From assembly GCA_030686995.1 (NCBI GenBank), contig CM060704.1:174341718-174405717 (forward strand): a DNA stretch of 64,000 bases, given 5' to 3'. A model generated the notes under the pieces. That model worked only from the letters and a program-made list of their open reading frames with translations. It ran no database searches and was not told where the DNA came from. The stretch's first letter is position 1. Every line of letters begins with the position of its first letter. The translations under genes and the position numbers were made by a program. Below are positions 36,742 through 47,042 of this stretch, piece after piece. This DNA comes from Artemisia argyi (Eukaryota; Streptophyta; Magnoliopsida; Asterales; Asteraceae).

Positions 36742-36785
36742 GTGGAGTGGCTTTGCCCGCGCAGGTTCCAATCCTGCCGTCCACG
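36742..36785 (+). pseudogene. Truncated tRNA-Ser relative
   Basis: Starts GTGGA and ends with the variable arm, T arm and acceptor of the tRNA-Ser at 43190-43271, but the D and anticodon arms are deleted and the T loop has TTCCAAT in place of TTCGAAT. It cannot be a functional tRNA. Confidence 0.85.
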
Positions 36786-37238
36786 GTTTCATTCTATTTT
36801 TTGTAACGTGAATTCAAAGAATCGATCAAAGAATAATCGGTCTCATCCTTTTTAAACCGTGTCAAACGATCTTGAATGTTTTTAAACATTTTCAATTCAT
36901 TGTTATATCGTAAACATAATATTCCCTCAATAAAACTATAAAGATAAAAGAGTGTAAAGGTCGATGGATTGTCACAGTTGAGGCTTTAGTTCGTTATCAT
37001 TTGGTTAATACGATACTTTTGATACAGTTAGACTTGATGCATGTTAATTACAGTATGTTAGTTACTCAGAGTTTGAACCAAATCCGGCAAAATAAGTTCT
37101 CAAATAACCAAGTGCAAAAATTTGGATCTATACGCAAGCATATTCTTCTGATATCAGAAGTAACAAATTGCTCTGCAGCTAGTCTACAAAAAAAATGTCT
37201 GATTTTTTTCACTTGTACTATCATTATAAAAGTTGAAC
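36786..37238. other. No recognisable feature
   Basis: AT-rich spacer between the tRNA relic and the next exon; a plus-strand 81-codon frame (37001-37246) has no motif. Confidence 0.4.
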
Positions 37239-37400
37239 TTGCTTAATAACATCTTCAACCTTTAAAGACTTTGATTCTGATCCAAGAAGGTACGCCATTT
37301 GATAAATCTCACTGGTTAGTGGATGAGAAGTATCAGCTGCTGAAAAACGATGCGACAAGCCTTTAACATTATGGATATCAACCCAGCTAAACCCGACAAC
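37239..37400 (-). CDS. Exon of an unidentified gene, also present at 43.4 kb
   Basis: 162 bp, 54 codons, open, bounded by AG and GT. Residues include GFSWVDIHNVKGLSHRFS, ADTSHPLTSEIYQMAYLLG and KVEDVIKQ. A diverged copy at 43440-43600 keeps the SADTSHPxTxEIYQ core and the same donor position, which argues for a real exon. Function unknown; the reading phase does not join cleanly to the exon at 37692-38062. Confidence 0.5.
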
Positions 37401-37691
37401 CTTTTGTACATTCTTTACCCTTTATTGTTTAAATAACTAGATAACGGATAACATTAAAGTCGAATATATCACAATTAAACATCAAAATAAAAAGTCTAAT
37501 ATTTAAACCTCCAAGAAATAAATCAAACATTTAGCTTGTTTACTTGAGTATATACTAGAAAAGAACAAGCAACTAAACAAAATGTCTTCAAAATTTAATG
37601 AATTTAATGAAGTGCTATGGTTAATGAATTTAACATGTTTACAAAACAATGTTATTGCAACAATAATCTGACATATCAGTTGACTTGATAC

Positions 37692-38062
37692 CTTAACTGA
37701 AGATGCCTGAGCCTTTGCTCCATTTGACGGTAAGATTGAAAGTTCGGCCTTTTTTTGCCCTTTTTGCCTCTGCCGTCTTTGCCCGGCACATACATCTTCC
37801 GCATCTTGGAACCCTTGTTTTCAACAAGATATGTTATTTTTCCTTCTACAAACGTTTCTCCAGATTTACAATCTTTTAAGGAAGCTTCAATTATGAGTTC
37901 ACCTTTGGCGGGTACAGCAAGATAAGGTTTGTTAAGACGGATATTATGACCCGGAAATACTGTTGTACCATTACAATGAAAGATAACTGCTTTGTAATTC
38001 ATTATCCATTGGAGAGGCTTCATCAGTGGAAAGGATGACCTCGGCTCTACACACGCTGTCAA
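37692..38062 (-). pseudogene. Unidentified beta-rich domain fused to family tail sequence
   Basis: A long open stretch contains NYKAVIFHCNGTTVFPG, then a VPAKGELIIEASLKDC-like part and a basic end (KDGRGKKGKKRP). It may be a plant-specific extracellular or DUF6598-like beta domain; that is a guess. Its upstream end is the family tail exon (AEV..STDEASPMDNE) read in another frame, so the joint is a fusion of two gene pieces with a frame change. A donor-like GT at 37690-37691 follows. Confidence 0.4.
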
Positions 38063-39450
38063 ATTGAACGTGGTTCATCACAAAGGTATCTGTTATATTT
38101 ACGAAGATGGTCTAAACCACAATTTGACATTATCTTTTTCCATCAATCAATTGGTCTTGTTTGCATCCACAAGACAAAAGTAGCATGACACTTTTGTAAT
38201 CTTTGAACACGATTCTTCTTCTGCATCAAAACCAACAATTACAATAAGAAAAATAAGGGTTTACCTTTGCAGCCTAATAAACCTAACCACATGAGGTTAA
38301 CTAGAACCAATATCAAACTTCAATGTGAATCATGAAAAGAAACTTATTCACGTTCCAAAAAACACTCTTGATCACAAACATCATACTCACAGATTTGGTC
38401 CCAACATTTATAAGAAAATTAACCTATGATACTTTTATTTTCAAAACAACGTCCAAACTCATAGCCAAATACTACATTAAAACTTAAAAGTACATGTCTC
38501 AAACAACATCACAAACAACGACGTAATGCCTAAAATGACCGATCTACGTAGCAAACAATCAAAAAAACACATACCATAATAAATAATCTGTCAAAAAAAA
38601 CCTAGCTGGAAAGCTTTAGATCTAACAAAAAGAGACACAAACCTTGAAATGTACAAATAAAAAAGATCAAAAACCTTATTAATGTTACCAAAAATATCGA
38701 CATTAGCAGCTGCCTAACAAATAACGAGCTAGCCACTAAATAAAGTCGAAAACATGCAAACACAAAAAAAAAAACGTTTAATTGTAGCAAAAAAAAAGAA
38801 GCAAACCTTTAAAACTTACAGTAGAAGGTGACTGATTTTCGTAATGTTGGAGCAAGTTGAGAGGAAGAGGATGGATATATGGAGTGTGGCTGCTAGTGAG
38901 AGGAAGAGGGGAGGGAGTGGACTCGGTTATCCCTCGGCAAAAATCGGTGATCTTCGGCAACACCGATGCCACCGTTCGGCAAGAATCGGTAAAGCAAAAA
39001 TTCGGTAACATTTACCGATTCGGTAAAGTGTTGTGTTGGTAAATACTTGAGAAGGAAGAGTGATGTGTAAGGTTTTTATTGGGTATTGATGATGTGGAAA
39101 TTTGGTGAAACCAATGCCACCAAATTGGTGAAAATTGGGGTGAATTGGTGAAGTGTGAGTTGTAAGGTTTTTATTGGGTATTGATGATGTGGAAATTTGG
39201 CAAAATTTGGTGAACTGGTGACCACTCCCTCCGCCCTAAAGGAGCAAAGTTGTTATTAGGTTTGGGCAAAATAGAAGTCAATAACTACTCCGTACTATGC
39301 AACCTAATGCCCTCACCAACCAAAAGTCTAAAACGTAGAAGCTCGATCCGTTGAAGTTGAATTAACACACCATTAGCCCTATCAGATATAGAACTGTACT
39401 ACACAAGCTATAAAAGTGACAATGCTCGATGTAGGCTTTTGCTTATGATT
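38063..39450 (-). pseudogene. Third copy of the repeated gene family (5' half)
   Basis: Aligns with 20010-20930 and 33455-34330: the KCHA exon near 38100-38225 (with a stop), leader 38537-38850, and the family promoter flank 39235-39450. Between leader and flank it carries extra GC-richer sequence (38880-39220) with repeats of GGTGAAATTTGG-type words. The first intron of this copy is retained, but the KCHA exon runs straight into the tail exon near 38090, so the intervening exons are gone. Confidence 0.55.
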
Positions 39451-39835
39451 TAGGGTTGAGTTAGGATACACCTAGGAATGTGTTGTCTTTTCATTCTTAA
39501 ATGTTTTTAGCTCTTTGACATGCTAGAAGTAAAAATGTCTTTGTAGGAGTTAACTTTTTTGTATCCTGGTGTTGTGTTACTCTTTTTATTTATTTATTTA
39601 TTTTTTCTTTTACAATAAATGACAAGTCTTACACATATTAATGGTATGATTTGATTTATATCTAACTTGTTTACTAGTTCATGCATATAAATGAGTATAG
39701 TGTATTCACCACTTCAACCAATGAGTATATTCACCACTCACAACTCGTATACAAATCAGTATATCGAGAATCGTATTCACCACTTCAACCAATCACAATC
39801 AAATACCGTAAACTTTAGTAAATTCATCAAGTTCA
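39451..39835. other. No recognisable gene
   Basis: AT-rich with short repeats of GAGTATAGTGTATTCACCAC-like sequence at 39694-39790. Confidence 0.4.
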
Positions 39836-42012
39836 AAAATGTTGCGGAGTTAAATTCGAGAACATGGCGTGTTTTAAATACTTGCAAAAAAATCAAGTAT
39901 AACTAAATACTTTGTCTTGAAACTTGAAAGCAGCTTCGGTTCACTTAAAAGTTAACATAGAGAGAACTGCAAAATACATCCCTGTGGTTTACACATTTTG
40001 GCATCTTACATCCCTGTCAGAAACTTTTGGCATCTTACATCCCCCGTTAGGCAAACGTTTGCCACAATACATCCCTCGTTAGGCATGAGGACTAACGGTG
40101 CAAATTTTTCCTCCGTTATCTCTTAACGGGACTGAAAATATTACACCGTTAGCCTTCGTTAGCCAAACATTTGCACCGTTAGTCCTTTTTATTAGAAAAA
40201 AAATTAAAAAATTTTAAAATTAAAAAAAAAGGAAAATAATTTAAAAAATTAATTTTTTTTAAGTTAATATTTTAAAAAAAAAAATCAAATTTAAAAAAAA
40301 AATATTTGCGAAAATAAAATAAATTTTTTTATAAATACGGATTTTTTTAAAATATTAAAAAAAAGGAAAAAAATAAAAAAAATTAGTTTTTTTAAGTTAA
40401 TATTTTAAAAAAAATCAAAAATTTTTTAAAAAGTTAATATTTGCGAAAAAAAAAAATTAAAAAATACGCATTTTTTTTTATAAAAATTAATTTTTATAAA
40501 AAAAAATTTAAAAATTATTTTTTTTTAAAGTTAATATTTTAAAAAAAATCAAAATTTTAAAAAAAATATTTGCATTTCTCTCATAATAAAAAGAGTAAGC
40601 TACAAAAATCGTCCTTGTGGTTTTTCCTGGTCTCACACCACACACAAACATAAACAAACACAACCTTTACTCTCTCTCTATATTATCTTCATCATCCCCA
40701 TCACCAAACCCTAGCAACCAAGCGCCGCCGCCCCCACTGCTGCCTCACCGCCGCTTCACCATCACCATCACCAATCAACTCCACATCTCATTTCCTTCTT
40801 GATCTACTACCACACGCGCCCTAAACCACCCTATTTCACCTCGTTTTATCACAAAAATCATCACCATCTTTCTTGTTTTTGAAGTTTATCACGTTTTGGT
40901 CTTGGAGGTCGAAGGTGAGACGAGTTTCAACTCGTATTTTGGTGAAAAACGTGACCTAGGGTCACGAATTTAATATATTCGTTTGGGTTTATGGTTGTAA
41001 ACATGAAACTCAAGTGGGTTTTTGATTAAATGGATGAAGTAATGAGTTTGGCATCCGGGTTGTTGCTTTTCTTGTTGGGTCGAGGCGTACCCGAGAGCAA
41101 ATGCTCTCGGTTTGTGCCATTTTCGGATTTTTTTTTTTTGATGTTTGGATGATTCTTGATTGGTTATTGTTGACCTTTTGTTGTCGTTTGGATTACGGTG
41201 GTGGTGACTGTTGAGGTGGTGGTCGACTAGGGTGTGGCCGGATGGTGAGAGAGGAGGGAGAGGCGGCTGGAAGATAGAGAGGGGGAGGGTTAGGATTTCT
41301 AATAGGTGAGTTGTGAAAGTGTTAGTGATATTAAAAAAAGGAAAAAAAAATTAAAAATTATTTTTTTTTAAGTTTATATTAAAAAAAAAATCAAAATTTT
41401 TTAAAAAACATTAATTTTTTTATAATATTTGCGAAAAAAAAATATTTGCGAAAAAAAATTAAATTTTTTTTTATAAAAATATTAATTTTTTTAAAAAAAT
41501 TAATTTTTATAAAAAAAATTAGTTTTTTAAAAAAAATACGCATTTTTTTTATAAAAATTAATTTTTAAAAAAAATTTTCCCTTTTTTTTAATTCTAACTT
41601 TTTTTTTTTAATTTTAAAATTTTTTAATTTTTTTTTCTAATAAAAAGGACTAACGGTGCAAATGTTTGGCTAACGAAGGCTAACGGTGTAATATTTTCAG
41701 TCCCGTTAAGAGATAACGGAGGAAAAATTTGCACCGTTAGTCCTCATGTCTAACGAGGGATGTATTGTGGCAAACGTTTGCCTAACGGGGGATGTAAGAT
41801 GCCAAAAGTTTCTGACAGGGATGTAAGATGCCAAAATGTGTAAACCACAGGGATGTATTTTGCAGTTCTCTCGTTAACATATATATACTCTACAAAAATG
41901 TTGCGGAGTTAAATTCAGGAACATGGCGTGTTTTAAATACTTGCAAAAAAAAAGTATAACTAAATACTTTGTCTTGAAAGCAGCTTCGGTTCACTTAAAA
42001 GTTAACATATAT
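39836..42012. repeat. Tandem ~125-bp duplication split by a Mutator-like element
   Basis: 39836-39959 and 41893-42012 are near-identical (from CAAAAATGTTGCGGAG to AAAAGTTAACATA). The 9-bp target of the inserted element is the GTTAACATA that ends the first copy. Confidence 0.85.
39960..41872. mobile_element. Non-autonomous Mutator-like element with long TIRs and gene-like cargo (Pack-MULE candidate)
   Basis: 1,913 bp flanked by GTTAACATA at 39951-39959 and 41873-41881. Terminal inverted repeats start GAGAGAACTGCAAAATACAT and are nearly perfect for about 270 bp, continuing as AT-rich inverted sequence to near 600 bp. The centre (about 40600-41330) is far more GC-rich, contains AAACCCTAG, a CGCCGCCGCC run, CT-rich leader-like sequence, and looks like plant 5'-UTR and first-exon DNA. 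Such cargo between MULE ends is the definition of a Pack-MULE; the donor gene is not identified and no long ORF spans the cargo. Confidence 0.85.
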
Positions 42013-43189
42013 ATACTCTACAATAAATTTCTTTTAGTTTAACTATTATGTCAATTTAAATTATGCATTTTAAATAAAATATGTCATTATTTTATAAAGA
42101 CTTGGATTTTAGAAACACAATAAAACTAAAAAACTTTGATTCCTAATAAAAACTTTGACTTCGAAAATAAATTAATCTTTAAACAAAAAACGTGATTTAA
42201 CAAATAACTTGTAAACGAAAAACATAATTTATTGAAAATGCATAATTTAGTCTTAAAAAGTTTGTGTCAAGTACTTTGATTAAAAGTATTTTTTTTATAG
42301 ACAAAGTATTTTACACAAAGTTTTATTTGACACAAAGTTTTATTAACATAAAATTTGTGTCAAATCTTTTATATAATAAAACAAAACTTCAAGTGGAAGT
42401 TTCATATTTCGAAAAAAAGAATGTTTTCTTATTAGGTAATAATTGAATTATTATTTTTTAATATATAAATTTATAAAATTGTTTTATCGATATACTACAC
42501 AAGTAGAAGATATAGATAAAAAGCAACTAACAATAAGATTAAACTTTTTAAATGATTATCTTTAATAATAAAAAAATATAATTAAAAGTCATAAATCAAA
42601 CAAAACAAAACAACGATTAAATTATTTGTTTTTTTAATAAATAAAAATATATCGTTCAAAAAAATTAAAAGAAAAAAAAACGCGTGCGTGGGCATTATAA
42701 CTAGTACAAATAATAATAACCCAATACAACATTCATCAACTAACAACCTCTACTCAAATCTCTAGCTTTGTATTCATAACAAGAGCGTTTAAGCATTTTT
42801 ATTATCAAGAGTATCTAAGTGCACTTATGAATATGTTACTAGGTGATCAAAACTGACTTGATTGTCGGAGGCGATTCTCACGGGCTCAGCTCGGGACTTC
42901 TCTAACGATCTTTCTTTATCTTTTCAGAACTGTTATCGAAGACTCACAAGTCAAGGTCAACACAAGTCATATGACCAGCTCATCACCTTGACGAATGTAG
43001 ACTTCGGTAGCATCATTAAACATTAACATAACCCAAAAAAATATAAGCATACAGCATCAACAAAGATCAATATGTGCACACATTACTAAACCATGTTATT
43101 ACTTAGTTAAGCTAATTGCTAAAGTAGTGTCATTTATTCAAATTGAATTTCCACTAAAAACAAAGATTGATAAAATAAGGATATAAAAA
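42013..43189. other. AT-rich sequence without recognisable gene
   Basis: Oligo-A/T-rich to about 42700. No ORF above 60 codons. Confidence 0.4.
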
Positions 43190-43271
43190 GTGGACGTGCC
43201 GGAGTGGTTATCGGGCATGACTCGAAATCATGTGGGCTCTGCCCGCGCAGGTTCGAATCCTGCCGTCCACG
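43190..43271 (+). tRNA. tRNA-Ser (anticodon CGA)
   Basis: 82 nt. Acceptor arms GTGGACG and CGTCCAC pair fully; anticodon stem CATGA/TCATG with loop CTCGAAA puts CGA at 43223-43225; a long variable arm (GTGGGCTCTGCCCGC) marks a class II serine tRNA; T arm GCAGG-TTCGAAT-CCTGC. It decodes UCG. A TTTT terminator follows at 43272-43275. No intron. Confidence 0.95.
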
Positions 43272-43439
43272 TTTTCATTTTTAATTTTTTACTTTTGCAA
43301 TAATTTTTTTTACAAAAGTGATCCCCAAAATATCTGTAATTTTTTTTTAACCATTTCAAAACATATTTATAACCCATGAGATGACATTTCATTCATAATA
43401 TGTTCTGGTTTTCACTTCTTTTATCTGTAAGATACTAAC

Positions 43440-43600
43440 TTGCTCGATAAAATCTTCCGACTCTATAGACTTCGTTTGTAACCCAAGAAAGTATATGATT
43501 TGATAAATCTCATCGGTCGGTGGATGAGAAGTATCCGCTGATGAAACACAATGCGACCAGCTTTAATTTTAACATTATGAATATGAGAATATCGAGCCTA
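43440..43600 (-). pseudogene. Diverged copy of the 37.2-kb exon
   Basis: Reads WSHCVSSADTSHPPTDEIYQ and continues to EDFIEQ before a GTTAGT donor. It lies 170 bp from an intact tRNA-Ser, as the other copy lies near the tRNA-Ser relic, so gene and tRNA were duplicated as one block. The sequence upstream of W is out of frame relative to the other copy. Confidence 0.5.
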
Positions 43601-44477
43601 CTAAACATAACAAGCTTGTTTTAAATTTGTTTCCCTCGTCTTTTTCCGTATGTTGCTACCTTTTTCCCTATGCCCTCTTTTATACTTCCTGGTTTTGCAT
43701 ACATGAAAAGAAGAGCTCCTGAAACAACGGGTTGGTTTAACCGGAGCATAAGTGTGACACCGTTGTTTGTATCTCAATGTCATTAAATTGAGACACATGT
43801 TCATTGCTTATAGAAATCATGGTAGTCCACTAGTCCGCAATGCTACATTATGAATCACTATACCATAATAAAACAATATTGCATCTTTGATTTGTACACA
43901 TTTTGAATATGTTAAAATCAACTCGTTACATAGTTTCGGATTATGTCCTTCATTTTTTGACCTTGAATCAGCTTACGTTTTCAAATGAAATATATCCTCC
44001 AAATTGTGTTCTTAATTTGAATTTATAAAACCATGAATGCTTGTAAAAATGGCATTGTCCCAAATTTGCTACCCCGGAGGAGGTTTCATCTTAATTGGAT
44101 GCATAGTATTGTCAAAGTATCCTGAAAAGTTACACCCAATATTTTAGGTAACTTTTATTAACGGCATCTGGTAACAAATAGTGAGTTGACCAACCGCCGC
44201 CAAATGTAGTCCCGCCTTCGTGACTGTGTTACAACGTATTCTTCCTTGTAACATACCATACCCCCAAAACCTATACCGTGTCACTGTGTGACATGGTGTT
44301 CTTGTGATGATGATAACATAGTGTTTGATGGAATTTATACAAACATTTCATTATATCTTATATCAACACCTAGTAATTTGACGGTGAAACCCAACCAATA
44401 CATGAGTGGATATTATCCTCATGGGGATAACTTATAGACAAAATTAATAAGTTCTAGAACCATAATCGAAGCGGTAT
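43601..44477. other. Degraded sequence
   Basis: The minus strand at 43620-43800 has a Lys/Arg-rich end like the GKKGKKRP of the 37.7-kb copy, in broken frames. The remainder, to 44477, shows nothing I can name. Confidence 0.35.
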
Positions 44478-45886
44478 TTAATTTTCACCAGAAGCAGTTG
44501 TAGGATTTGGATCCTCGTGAGGACGCTTGGGAGAGGGTATTTCCAACGACGAGTAATCTGCCACAAAGAATTTGAAATCTGTTAGGTAATAACACAAAAA
44601 TACAATAATATTTAAGCCAGAGAAATTCAATTAAACTGTTAATTTGAGTTAAAGTTTATCTTTGACGAGTCAAATTGTTTCACAATCACAGCATGCGATT
44701 TTTTTTTCTTCTTTTTATGGTAAATGTAGAAGTACCTAGACTGCCCCAACTTTGATTAAAATTATGACAGTTATGCAAGAATCCGCATACATGTAACAAC
44801 CCAAAAAAAAGAATCAAAAACAGATTTTGGCTATATACTAGCTATCTGTTTTGAAAATGTTCTAGTTCCTTAGTTTTTACAGCAAATATATATATATCCT
44901 GCAGTTCTATGATTGTATACATTTGATCGACGCATTCAGCTTTCTGATGAATCTGATGTCCCAGAGTTTGAATCATCACAAGGACGCTTAAGACCAGATC
45001 CTGCGCATTCAGCTTGAACTTTGGTACCTATTAAATAACCAGCACAAACATCATAACAAGCCAACGCCATTTCAAAAATATAATCCAATAGTTAGGGAGG
45101 TTTCACTCGACCTTTGGTACCCTTCAAGCGACCGACACAATAAGAAGAATAACATGACCATAATTTAGTTACGACTTGAAAAATAATTTCACTTAAATAT
45201 TAACAAATACATGTAATAATTCAAAATGGGTGAGATAACATGCTTCTACGTTTTGACCAAAAGTTAACAAATACATGTAGTAATCAAATGGTTCAAAAGC
45301 CAAGCAGCATAAAAGCTGTTAGCAGATCAAACTCACCAGTTGCTGCTGCTTCTGCTGCTTCATGTTTTCCGCGAAGCATCAGCTTCTTCATCTGTGGGTC
45401 TATAAAGATACGTGGGCGAGGGGCTGTAAAAGATTGATAAGTATTAGACAGTAACAATAAACTGATGTGTCAATTAAAATTAGTTTTTAAACATCCATGA
45501 AAGTAGTTTGCAAATTTAAGTACCCTTGCGGTTAAAAATAACATGCATATAAAGAGACATTGATTTAAAAAGGGGAGTAAAAACTCACGCCTTGCCGCTG
45601 CTGCTGCTGCCCTTGCTTCTAAAGCTGCGACCGCTGCTGCTCTGCGTTCTTGGTAAGTATCCAAGTACGTCTGGAATGAGGGTGGGGGAATATCTATAAT
45701 AATTATAAAATTAGAAAAAAATATATATGTATATATATGTCTAATTAATTAGTGAAAATTGTCAAAATTAAAAACAATTACCAGATGGAGGTAGCTTATG
45801 AATATCCACGAAGCGCAGTCCAGGGCAGTTGGGAACAAAGGTAGGATCGGGCGAATAATAACCAATAATAGCTTGGCGTTTGATAC
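44478..45886 (-). CDS. 3' exons of an unidentified multi-exon gene with two alternative terminal exons
   Basis: Exons with GT-AG borders: 45782-45886, 45589-45693, 45337-45423, then either 44936-45027 or 44478-44557. All introns are phase 1 and every exon length agrees, which is strong evidence for a real gene. Protein features in order: RQAIIGYYSPDPTFVP with PGLRFVDIHKLPPSG; DIPPPSFQTYLDTYQERR with an Ala-rich helix of about 20 residues; PRPRIFIDPQMKKLMLRGKH with EAAEAAAT; then either a tail with LKRPCDDSNSGTSDSSES and stop, or one with PKRPHEDPNPTTASGEN and stop. The tails are homologous. Exons upstream of 45886 are not visible: a Tekay-like element starts at 45962, in what must have been the next intron or flank. 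The family was not recognised. Charged, Ala-rich helices and Ser/Asp tails suggest a nuclear or scaffold protein at most. Confidence 0.65.
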
Positions 45887-47035
45887 CTATCAATCAATTA
45901 ACCCAAATTCAGCAGTACTAGACTTATTATGATAATGACTTATATAAATAAATGAATTATTTGTAACAATTCGCATTTTCAGGATAATTACTATTCCCGG
46001 AAAATTTCACTATTCACTTTTACTATTCATTTTTCCCGAAAATTTTCCCGAAACTTGATTTTTATTTCTTGGGCTGAAGTGATAAATCATTTCCATGACA
46101 AATTAAAAGTTTGACATTCATAAGCTCATTTTCGTGAAAGTTATTAAGGAATTACACGGAATTACACGTTTTAGGGTAAAACGTCATTCAGAAATTCTAC
46201 GTACAACGAAATTCGGTCGCGTTAATTTTCCCCGTATCAGAAAAATGTTTGACACACTCATGATTTATTTGAGAATAAATCATGACTGAGAAAAACATGA
46301 CCAAAATAAACCTCGGCCGTGAAAAACTGGAATTTTCAGTTTTAAGCGTTTTTACTCAGCCGTGACCTTAGCCTATACCTGCACCGCGTTTCTAAGACGA
46401 TTTGAGTTTTCAACTTATTAGAAAAAGTCAACATATTTTTCCCTCCTCCATTGACCAAAAATCATCCCTTGATTTTATAAGTCATTCCTTGATTTTTAGG
46501 CTTACGGTTTGATGTCTAAAAGACATTTAATACCAACCGACACTAGACTGAGCCCAGTCTAGACATTATAAGTCATTTTAAATCATTTATAACCTATTAG
46601 AAAAGTAACATTTTACTTTTCTCAATTTTACGCAATATTCGTACATTTTACGTATTACGCGTTTTAGACCCGTGTTTCCAGTTTTAGCAGGGTTTTACCA
46701 CCCAATTGGAACCTACCACTCATTTTATATTTTATTATGGAACATATGGACATGTTTAACAATACTTTCAAATTCCATAATTTTACGACACCCGGTTTTA
46801 CGTTTTGTGGCTTCACCATTTACGGTTAGCATTTTACGGAGCCAAAACTAACCAAGTATCTTAGATAATATCAACAAAAGGCTAACCCTTCCTCCCCAAG
46901 CTTGTGAACCACCACTAGGGGGGGGATTCACACTATGTGGCTCAATCTTATGCAAGAGACCTTAAGATTAGTACATGTGTAGAACTTGGCCTCCAAGGGT
47001 TGACAAGTCAACACAAGTAACCTCCTCATTTTTAG

Positions 47036-47042
47036 TATAAAA
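47036..47042 (+). promoter_or_regulatory. TATA box of LTR A
   Basis: TATAAAA is followed about 30 bases later by a CT-rich stretch (TTCTCTTCCTTTCTCTTGC), a typical plant start region. The same motif is at 53172-53178 in LTR B. Confidence 0.6.

Noticed and set aside
45095..45125. Extra exon with GTKGRVKP next to the terminal exon
   Set aside because: The acceptor is out of phase and no donor follows; probably a partial duplicate of the start of exon 44936-45027.
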